Assembly: GCA_029210205.1 (NCBI GenBank)
Contig: JARGOD010000013.1
Coordinates: 1-38,470, forward strand
Length of the DNA: 38,470 nt
Origin: Verrucomicrobiales bacterium
GTDB taxonomy: Bacteria > Verrucomicrobiota > Verrucomicrobiia > Verrucomicrobiales > DEV007
Direction: 5' to 3'
This document shows, piece by piece, positions 1 to 5,699 of the stretch (position 1 is the first letter of the stretch; each line of letters begins with the position of its first letter). Below the pieces are notes generated by a model. The model made no database searches. It was not told the DNA's origin and saw only the letters and a program-made list of their open reading frames with translations. The position numbers and the translations under genes were made by a program.

Positions 1-1
1 C

Positions 2-568
2 AAGAAGAACGATCGAACGGACTTTTGGATCAAGGGCATGTCCAGGAGTTTTCAGATGGACGAGGAATACTGGTATGGGTTCAGCACCTTCTGGCCCGAC
101 TCCTGTCAAGCCGACACGCAGTCGGAGTTATTCGTGCAATGGATTGGGTGGAGAGATTACGGCCCCTCGCTCGCCATTTACGTTTACGGAGAGGATTACT
201 GCATCAAGAAACGCTGGGCGGCAGATGACACATCCTACAAGAATCTGTGGCGGGGGAAAATGGCCGACGACAAGGGTCAATGGGTTGCTTGGGTTTTCCG
301 CATCAAATGGTCTACCGGTAGAAATGGTCTGATTGAAGTCTGGAGAAACGGGGAGAAGATCGTCACCGACAAGGGCCAAAACTGCGGGCCCGGCGAATTT
401 GCCGACTATTTTAAGTTCGGCATTTACAAATGGCCCTGGCAGGAGCCACCGGAGAAAACACCCTCTACGATAACGCGGCGAACCCTCTACATTGACGAAA
501 TACGGATCGGCGATAAAAACGCGAACTACGATTTGGTGTCGCCGCAATCAGTGATCCGGACCCCATAA
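2..568 (+). CDS. Polysaccharide lyase (heparin-lyase-I-like fold), 5' truncated by window edge
   Basis: The reading frame is open to the left edge, so only the C-terminal 188 residues are present; an internal ATG at 38 is unlikely to be the start. Visible features match the secreted polysaccharide lyase family with a jelly-roll fold: a YWYGFSTFWP strand, a 'GQWVAWVFRIKWS' strand, then 'GLIEVWRNGEKIV', a 'FKFGIYKW' segment, and a terminal 'LYIDEIRIGD' strand. In this family these strands form the sugar-binding cleft and beta-elimination site of lyases acting on uronic-acid polymers. I infer an exported enzyme, but the signal peptide would lie outside the window. The next gene, a DUF1080 protein on the same strand, fits a glycan-degradation context. 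The exact substrate cannot be read from the sequence. Confidence 0.72.
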   Translation, partial: KKNDRTDFWIKGMSRSFQMDEEYWYGFSTFWPDSCQADTQSELFVQWIGWRDYGPSLAIYVYGEDYCIKKRWAADDTSYKNLWRGKMADDKGQWVAWVFRIKWSTGRNGLIEVWRNGEKIVTDKGQNCGPGEFADYFKFGIYKWPWQEPPEKTPSTITRRTLYIDEIRIGDKNANYDLVSPQSVIRTP

Positions 569-615
569 TCGCCCGCCGCTCAAACCGTAGCAGAACCTTC
601 CAGATTCTGACCGAT

Positions 616-636
616 GCGAGCTCGCGTCCGTTGACA
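616..636 (+). promoter_or_regulatory. Possible promoter/operator upstream of DUF1080 gene
   Basis: A perfect 10-bp palindrome GCGAGCTCGC (616-625), with two further symmetric bases each side after one mismatch, is followed at once by TTGACA (631-636), a perfect sigma-70 -35 hexamer. The best -10 at 17-bp spacing is poor (ATTACT, 654-659), and would put the transcript start at or next to the ATG. This is suggestive only. Confidence 0.22.
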
Positions 637-665
637 TGACGCCGGGAAAATGAATTACTCGAGGC

Positions 666-1400
666 ATGACAACTCACTCTCTCTTCATCGCTCTGGCTCT
701 ATGCCTTCTCCCCCTACCCGCTGTCGCGGAGCCTTCGCAAAAGCCACTGGATTTACTTCCTCTTTCCGGTTGGAAGGAGATCGGTGAATGGGCACATGCT
801 TCAGCGATCGAAGGCAGTTCCACCGAGAAGAAGTGGAAATCGGTGACTGAAGGCGATGCGATTCTCTACAACGGTGACCCGGGGAAAACGACGAACATTG
901 TCAGCAACGCACTTCATGGCGATGTCGAGCTCGTCGCGGAATTCATGATTCCAAAGTCCTCCAATTCAGGCATCTACTTCATGAATCGCTACGAACTGCA
1001 AATCCTCGACAGCTTTGGGAAGTCTGATGAAGAACCAAAGCATGGCGACTGTGCCGGCATCTATCAGCGTTGGGACGATACCAAGGAAAAGAAGGAAGAC
1101 AAAGGCTTTGAGGGAACTCCTCCGTCAACAAACGCCTCCACCGCCCCCGGAACCTGGCAGACCTACAAAATCATCTTCCGTGCTCCGCGCTTCGATGGTG
1201 ACGGCAACAAAACCGAGAACGCCCGCTTTGTCAGCGTCGAACACAATGGAACGCTCGTCCATGAGGACGCTGAAGTGACCGGACCAACGAGGGGCGGAAT
1301 CGGCGGCAAAGAGGTTTCCTCAGCCCCACTGAAAATCCAGGGCGACCATGGCCCCATCGCTTTTCGCAAGCTCACGGTGACACCTCTCAAGCTGGATTAG
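666..1400 (+). CDS. DUF1080 (3-keto-disaccharide hydrolase-like) secreted protein
   Basis: This 244-residue protein has a signal peptide (residues 1 to about 21, cleaved near AVA-EP). One DUF1080 concanavalin-like domain fills the rest. Typical signatures are the 'LLPLSGWKEIGEW' start, 'NIVSNALHGDVELVAEFMIP', 'SNSGIYFMNRYELQILDS', 'GDCAGIYQ', 'PGTWQTYKIIFRAPRF', and the C-terminal 'PLKIQGDHGPIAFRKLTV' strand. Members are abundant in Verrucomicrobia and Planctomycetes; some hydrolyse 3-keto-glycosides, while many are uncharacterised carbohydrate-active proteins. It lies 97 bases after the polysaccharide lyase on the same strand and may be co-expressed with it. A TTGACA hexamer at 631-636 and a GCGAGCTCGC palindrome at 616-625 lie just upstream. 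The family is clear; the enzymatic activity is inferred only. Confidence 0.88.
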   Translation: MTTHSLFIALALCLLPLPAVAEPSQKPLDLLPLSGWKEIGEWAHASAIEGSSTEKKWKSVTEGDAILYNGDPGKTTNIVSNALHGDVELVAEFMIPKSSNSGIYFMNRYELQILDSFGKSDEEPKHGDCAGIYQRWDDTKEKKEDKGFEGTPPSTNASTAPGTWQTYKIIFRAPRFDGDGNKTENARFVSVEHNGTLVHEDAEVTGPTRGGIGGKEVSSAPLKIQGDHGPIAFRKLTVTPLKLD

Positions 1401-1477
1401 CATCTCCGGCTGGCATGGAGAAACCGACACAACCCAGTCGCCATCAATAGATCGGCCTTTGGCTTTGACCGAAATAG

Positions 1478-1519
1478 TTGGCAAATTCTGCTTCCGGTAG
1501 AGATAGCGGAAGATGCCAA
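1478..1519. terminator. Candidate bidirectional terminator between DUF1080 gene and amt
   Basis: An interrupted inverted repeat sits in the convergent gap: TTGGCA (1478-1483) pairs with TGCCAA (1514-1519), and inside it CTTCCG (1491-1496) pairs with CGGAAG (1507-1512) around a 10-nt loop. The left arm carries a 7-nt bulge. There is no U-tract on either side, so intrinsic termination is uncertain; the position between converging genes is the main support. Confidence 0.33.
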
Positions 1520-1553
1520 TATTTCGGAGAGCAAAACAACCGTCCCGCCGGAC

Positions 1554-3050
1554 TCAGTTCTCGGTCGTCTGGAAATCTGGATAGGAATTCACGGAGTGTT
1601 CGGTGAAGTCGAGTCCGTCTTCCTGCTCTTCGTCGCTGACTCGAAGGCCAATGAATACGTCGATCACTTTGAAAAGCACGAGCGCCACGGCGAAAGCTCC
1701 CACACAGATTGCGAGTGAACCGAAGAGCTGGACTCCGACCCGCTCAAGCTTAAATCCATCTTCGTGGAAGAGACCAACTGCAACCGTCCCCCAGATTCCA
1801 CAGAACAGGTGAACGGGAACGGCACCGACGACATCATCGAGTTTGATCCGATCGAGAACAAACGCCCCACCCGTCGCAATGATCCCGGCGATAGCTCCAA
1901 TCACGACCGCACTTGCCGGAGTGACCACATCACAGCAGGCGGTGATGCCGACGAGACCGCCGAGAACACCATTGAGAGTTACAAGAATGTTGGGCACCCC
2001 CCTGATAATCCAGAAGTAACACATTGAGACAACACAGCCCGCCGCTCCTGCGATCGCCGTGTTAACGCATATGCGACCGATCCCAGCGCTTCCCTCAACG
2101 AGCGAGCCAGCATTGAATCCGAACCAACCGACCCAGAGAATGAGCGTTCCGAAAGCGACAAAAGGCAAGTTGTGGCCCGGTAGGTAGCGAGGATTGCCGT
2201 CCTTATCGAACTTCCCGATCCGGGCACCGACAATCATAATCCCGGCAAGAGCACTCGCTCCCCCAATGCCGTGCACGACAGAAGATCCAGCGAAATCGTG
2301 AAAGCCAAACTGGTCCTCAAGCCATCCGGGACTACCCCCGAAATCCGCCTCAAATCCACCGCCAAGACTTCCCCAGGCCCAGTGACCAAAGATGGGGTAA
2401 ATCAATCCTGACAAAATCACCGCGTAGACCATGTAACCGATGAATTTGGTTCGCTCAGCCATGGCACCGGATGCGATGGTGCAGGCTGTTGCCGCGAAGA
2501 CGACTTGAAAAAAGAAGAACGTCCAAATTGGGCTGTCGCCGTCGAAGTTCCAGATCGCAAAATCCTGTGCTCCGATCCAACCGGCCTCGGAGGTTCCAAA
2601 CATGAAAGTAAATCCAAAAAGAAGAAATGAGAGCGACGCGGCAGAGAAGTCGAGCACGTTCTTCATTGCAACATTGATCGCGTTCCGCGAGCGCGAGAGG
2701 CCAATCTCCAGCATGCAAAATCCCAATTGCATCAACATAACGAGAATGCCGGCGGTGACCGTCCAGACATAGTCGATGTTTTTCTGAATCTGAGGCTTGT
2801 CCTCTCCGAGGGGAGACTCCAAAGACTGGAGCTTGGCATCGAACTCTTTCAGCTTCTTCTTTTGAAACTCAGGATCATCGAGACGTTGTTCAGCCTCTTT
2901 CTCCAGCTCGATCTTCTCTTTCATGATGTTCGCCTGCTCGATCAGCATGTTCAGGCGCTTCAAATCGACGTCGCTTTCCTGTGCGGCGCCCGGTAGCAAT
3001 GCTCCAAACAGGATAAGGGGGATCAGGATCTGGCAAATGGCAGCTTTCAT
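1554..3050 (-). CDS. amt: Ammonium transporter (Amt family) with exported coiled-coil N-terminal extension
   Basis: This 498-residue protein carries a full Amt channel. It conducts ammonia derived from external ammonium across the inner membrane. Family residues are present: the periplasmic-side Asp and first pore His in 'DFAGSSVVH' (D252, H260), the second pore His in 'GAVPVHLFCG' (H414), the 'GWFGFNAG' gate region (W309, F312), and the conserved cytoplasmic tail 'GLDFTEHSVNSYP'. Unusual is the front end. A signal peptide (1-23) is followed by about 65 highly charged, helix-forming residues (24-90, rich in E, K, L) before the first channel helix near residue 93, so typical Amt length is exceeded. 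It is the last of three minus-strand genes, 37 bases after a Roadblock-like protein. No GlnB/GlnK gene is adjacent in this window. Confidence 0.94.
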   Translation of the reverse strand: MKAAICQILIPLILFGALLPGAAQESDVDLKRLNMLIEQANIMKEKIELEKEAEQRLDDPEFQKKKLKEFDAKLQSLESPLGEDKPQIQKNIDYVWTVTAGILVMLMQLGFCMLEIGLSRSRNAINVAMKNVLDFSAASLSFLLFGFTFMFGTSEAGWIGAQDFAIWNFDGDSPIWTFFFFQVVFAATACTIASGAMAERTKFIGYMVYAVILSGLIYPIFGHWAWGSLGGGFEADFGGSPGWLEDQFGFHDFAGSSVVHGIGGASALAGIMIVGARIGKFDKDGNPRYLPGHNLPFVAFGTLILWVGWFGFNAGSLVEGSAGIGRICVNTAIAGAAGCVVSMCYFWIIRGVPNILVTLNGVLGGLVGITACCDVVTPASAVVIGAIAGIIATGGAFVLDRIKLDDVVGAVPVHLFCGIWGTVAVGLFHEDGFKLERVGVQLFGSLAICVGAFAVALVLFKVIDVFIGLRVSDEEQEDGLDFTEHSVNSYPDFQTTEN

Positions 3051-3087
3051 AAATTCCGTGTAAGATCAGAGGAAGGATGTAGGTCTG

Positions 3088-3999
3088 TTAGTCTATAAAA
3101 GATTCAACAATCGAAACAAGTTCGATCTCAAGCTGTTTGCGAAGAGTCCGATCTTTTACTTTCTTGATCAGTTTCTGCCCGAAAGGTCGAAACTGGGATG
3201 TAGCAAGATAGCCGCCATCTTCAATGCCCATTGCTCTCAGCTCTCTCTCAAGTAATCGCGAGGCTTGGGCCCGGCCCAGAACTTTCGAGAACAGAGTTTC
3301 AACCCTTGCCCGGTAGGCATTCCAACGTTTCTCAGGGGATTCTTCCATGGGACTAGATTCGCTGGATGATTGGGATTTCACTTCATCGAATAAAAGTTCC
3401 TCAGCTCGATCCTTTTCCGGCTCGGTCTCATCCAAACTTTCCTCGTTGAAAGCGCCGGCGTTCGAGGACCCTCCCTCATCCGAGGGCGTAGCTAATGCAG
3501 AGACAGGAGCGATGGGAGCAGTTTCCGCCTCGGAAGTCTTTTCCTCAGGGGCTGCTTCACTTTGAACTGCCTGAGATTTTTCAGCATTTAAAAGTATTTT
3601 TTGATCAAGAGCGCCATGACGTCCGATTGCATCAGGTGCAATCTTGAGTGAGGCAGCCCATTGGTGGAGAAAGTCCTCACCCGCCTTTTCGACTGCTTTG
3701 GCGTGATCAATCTCTCCGAAGAGAAGGGCAAGCGTGAACGGGGCCGCGTGGAAGATCATGACGCTTCCTCCATCGAATCCAAGAAGAGCACGGGAAAGGC
3801 CATTGTCACTGTTTCGGTAGAGCGAGATCAGAACATTAACCTCCCTGACAAACGCCTCATTCTGAGAATCATGCAGAAGTGTATCTGCGCTAACTAAGAC
3901 CCCCTCATGAATGAGCACAGTTCCCTCGAGACGCCGAATCTTCTTCAACATCCGGAGTGCCTTGATCACGGCATCAAAAGAAGCAGTTGTCTCACTCAT
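3088..3999 (-). CDS. Hypothetical protein, possible Roadblock/LC7-like N-terminal domain and basic helical C terminus
   Basis: Not recognised as a named family. The 303 residues fall into three parts. Residues 1 to about 125 alternate short strands and helices ('LEGTVLIHEGVLVSAD', 'GGSVMIFHAAPFTLALLFG'), recalling Roadblock/LC7 (MglB-like) modules that bind small GTPases or signalling partners. Residues about 126-225 form an acidic, Ser/Glu/Ala-rich linker, likely disordered. Residues about 226-303 form a basic helical domain ('RARVETLFSKVLGRAQASRLLERELRAMGI', then 'KKVKDRTLRKQLEIELV'). No signal peptide, so it is cytoplasmic. It sits between a 100-aa protein (23-base gap) and the ammonium transporter (37-base gap), probably in one operon. 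The Roadblock assignment is by eye and should be treated as tentative. Confidence 0.68.
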   Translation of the reverse strand: MSETTASFDAVIKALRMLKKIRRLEGTVLIHEGVLVSADTLLHDSQNEAFVREVNVLISLYRNSDNGLSRALLGFDGGSVMIFHAAPFTLALLFGEIDHAKAVEKAGEDFLHQWAASLKIAPDAIGRHGALDQKILLNAEKSQAVQSEAAPEEKTSEAETAPIAPVSALATPSDEGGSSNAGAFNEESLDETEPEKDRAEELLFDEVKSQSSSESSPMEESPEKRWNAYRARVETLFSKVLGRAQASRLLERELRAMGIEDGGYLATSQFRPFGQKLIKKVKDRTLRKQLEIELVSIVESFID

Positions 4000-4022
4000 T
4001 GGAAATGAAAATGGCGGGCATC

Positions 4023-4325
4023 CTATTTAACCGCTTCAAGCAGACTGCTTGCCGAAAACTGATGATTTTCAATACTCAGGCCTTTTGCATCAAAATTGTC
4101 ACTCGAGTCACTGGCGAAACGAAATGCCAAACCTCCTCTTTCACTGGAGACCGAGGCAGAGGATACCGCAGACATTCCCAGAGTTGATCCAATCAGGGCT
4201 GCACGCGCCTGAAGGCTCTCCGCCTCCCTCGCAAACCTCTCTCGAACTGAATCAGAGTCATCTCCTGCGACGGAGCGAACCCGGTCGCCTTGCACTTCCA
4301 CTAACGAAAATTCCAAATGTGTCAT
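4023..4325 (-). CDS. Small hypothetical protein (100 aa), first gene of the amt operon
   Basis: An unrecognised 100-residue cytoplasmic protein. It begins with an alternating hydrophobic strand ('LEFSLVEVQGDRV'), then a charged helix ('VRERFAREAESLQARAALIG'), then a Ser/Ala-rich stretch and two short strands ('GLAFRFAS'). A strand-helix-strand plan of this size would suit a second small Roadblock-type module, but I cannot claim it. Support for its being real: the frame reads like protein, it ends only 23 bases before the next gene on the same strand, and a GAGGAG lies about 14 bases upstream of the ATG (slightly far for a ribosome site). It is divergent from the OmpA-like gene. The overlapping opposite-strand frames look random. 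Confidence 0.55.
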   Translation of the reverse strand: MTHLEFSLVEVQGDRVRSVAGDDSDSVRERFAREAESLQARAALIGSTLGMSAVSSASVSSERGGLAFRFASDSSDNFDAKGLSIENHQFSASSLLEAVK

Positions 4326-4381
4326 GAATTTTGCTTCTACTCCTCTCTGGCAGGAATTACACCCTAACAGGTGGCCACTGA

Positions 4382-4416
4382 ATCACATTTTTTCATTTTT
4401 AAAAATTAAATGTGAT
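4382..4416. promoter_or_regulatory. AT-rich inverted repeat ATCACATTT-N17-AAATGTGAT
   Basis: Perfect 9-bp arms, ATCACATTT (4382-4390) and AAATGTGAT (4408-4416), enclose a 17-nt centre that itself contains TTTTTAAAAA (4396-4405). A T6 run follows at 4418-4423. Read as DNA it is an operator-like element overlapping a candidate -35; read as plus-strand RNA it is a hairpin followed by a U-tract, like a terminator or attenuator. It lies in the divergent gap between the amt operon and the OmpA-like gene, with no plus-strand gene upstream for 3 kb, so a simple end-of-gene terminator is unlikely. Confidence 0.5.
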
Positions 4417-4434
4417 ATTTTTTACAATTATGCT
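4406..4434 (+). promoter_or_regulatory. Candidate promoter of the OmpA-like gene
   Basis: TTAAAT (4406-4411) and TATGCT (4429-4434) are spaced by 17 bp in an AT-rich tract, followed by the ATG at 4447, which implies a very short leader. The -35 is weak and overlaps the right arm of the inverted repeat, a typical place for a repressor or activator site. Confidence 0.3.
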
Positions 4435-4446
4435 AACAGATGTAAC

Positions 4447-5631
4447 ATGAAAATTTTGGTAAAGATTGGTGTTCTGTTATTAATGCTCGTTCTGCTATTC
4501 GCAGCTTTTGTATTGCCGAAGTTTGTTCAGCGAACTGAGCCCCCCATGCCCGAAAAAGATCTTGCAGCTGCACTGGCGGCTGTTGAAATCGAGGAAACTG
4601 AGGAAACACCTGAAGTGAAGACTTCAGACGCCAATCCACTTCGGGAGGATGATAGGCTTTCCGCATTCTACGAAGCTCTTGATGGCGAAGATTTCCTAGC
4701 TTCGAGTGATGAACTCGTCCGCCTTTCCCCAGAGCTCGAACCCGAACTTGTCGAGCAATTGACAATGGAAGTGGAGAAAGCAGTCGCTTCCATGGGAACC
4801 GAAGAAGCCGATCCAGTTGTCAGATTGGAGCTCACGCCGCTTAAGGTAGGGTCGGACCCTGAGAAACCGACTGTTGCCGCCGCACCTGCGAAGGCACCTT
4901 CCTCCCCAGTCGATCCGACTTCCGTCGTCACTTTCTTTTCTTTGGTTCAGTCCGGAGACTTTGCGAGCGCGGAAGCGGAGATAGCGCGACTCGGCGAGGT
5001 TGCTGATCCTGCGACGATTACCTCGATGAAAGCTGCCCTTTCCAGTGCAAAGGCGAAAGAGGAGGCACTAGCCGCTTCGAGAACTGAGCTGAAAGAATCT
5101 CAGGAAGAGATGGCGCGTCTTCAGAAAGAGAGTGTCACTCAGATCCAGGAATCCGTGAAGCAACTCGCTGAAGTCACGAAAGCGGCTCAAAAGGCAACGG
5201 CGGAAGCAAACAAACTGAAAACCGAATTGGCTTCAGCCGAAACCGCAGTTCCGGAACCTGACCCGGCACCGAAGAAAACAACTCCGAAACCAGTCACGTT
5301 GCCTGAGACCAAATCTGTCGCTTTCGGTTTTGACTCCACCTTTCTCAATGACACGAGCAAAGAGATTCTCAGCAACGAAGTCGTTAACAAATTAAAAGAG
5401 GAAGACGGGCTGCAAGTTCAACTCCGTGGTCATGCTGACACCGTCGGCCCGTCTGACTATAATGGAATTCTTGCTCGAGCCCGATGCGAAATCGTGAAAG
5501 ACTATCTTCTCGAACAGAATGTTTCTTCGAGTCGAATTTCAATTGTCTCATTCGGAGAGACCCAGGCCGCAGCTACCGGAGGCACTGCGGAAGAGCTCCG
5601 GAGAGTCGACATCATTTTCCGAGCTAACTAG
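4447..5631 (+). CDS. OmpA-like peptidoglycan-binding protein with N-terminal membrane anchor
   Basis: I start this at ATG 4447 because the next residues form a clean membrane anchor (MKILVKIGVLLLMLVLLFAAFVLP without cysteine or clear cleavage site); a start at 4324 would add 41 residues read from AT-rich promoter DNA and overlap the divergent gene. The 394-residue product has an acidic/Pro-Ala-rich stretch, a coiled coil (about residues 190-265, 'KAKEEALAASRTELKESQ' onward), and a C-terminal OmpA domain (about 285-394) with 'VAFGFDSTFLND', 'LQVQLRGHADTVGPSDYN', 'LARARCEIVKDYLLEQ' and a final 'RRVDIIF'. OmpA domains bind the peptide of peptidoglycan non-covalently. Inferred role: tethering an inner-membrane-anchored rod to the cell wall. 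Partners are unknown. Confidence 0.85.
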   Translation: MKILVKIGVLLLMLVLLFAAFVLPKFVQRTEPPMPEKDLAAALAAVEIEETEETPEVKTSDANPLREDDRLSAFYEALDGEDFLASSDELVRLSPELEPELVEQLTMEVEKAVASMGTEEADPVVRLELTPLKVGSDPEKPTVAAAPAKAPSSPVDPTSVVTFFSLVQSGDFASAEAEIARLGEVADPATITSMKAALSSAKAKEEALAASRTELKESQEEMARLQKESVTQIQESVKQLAEVTKAAQKATAEANKLKTELASAETAVPEPDPAPKKTTPKPVTLPETKSVAFGFDSTFLNDTSKEILSNEVVNKLKEEDGLQVQLRGHADTVGPSDYNGILARARCEIVKDYLLEQNVSSSRISIVSFGETQAAATGGTAEELRRVDIIFRAN

Positions 5632-5659
5632 GAGAGAGGTTCTATCAGCCAAAAGATCA

Positions 5660-5690
5660 AACAGGGTTAGATCGTTAAATTAACCCTGTT
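5660..5690. repeat. Palindromic element copy 1: AACAGGGTTA-N11-TAACCCTGTT
   Basis: A perfect 10-bp inverted repeat (arms 5660-5669 and 5681-5690, 11-nt loop) sits between the convergent OmpA-like gene and the first haem dehydrogenase. It has the geometry of a bidirectional terminator but no proper U-tract. The same arms with another 11-nt loop occur at 21466-21496, again at a convergent gene junction. Confidence 0.75.
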
Positions 5691-5699
5691 AACTCCGCA

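Noticed and set aside
4049..4327. Plus-strand reading frame opposite the 100-aa gene
   Set aside because: Composition rich in His, Pro, Ser and Arg with no domain-like pattern; the minus-strand frame is spaced as part of an operon and reads better.
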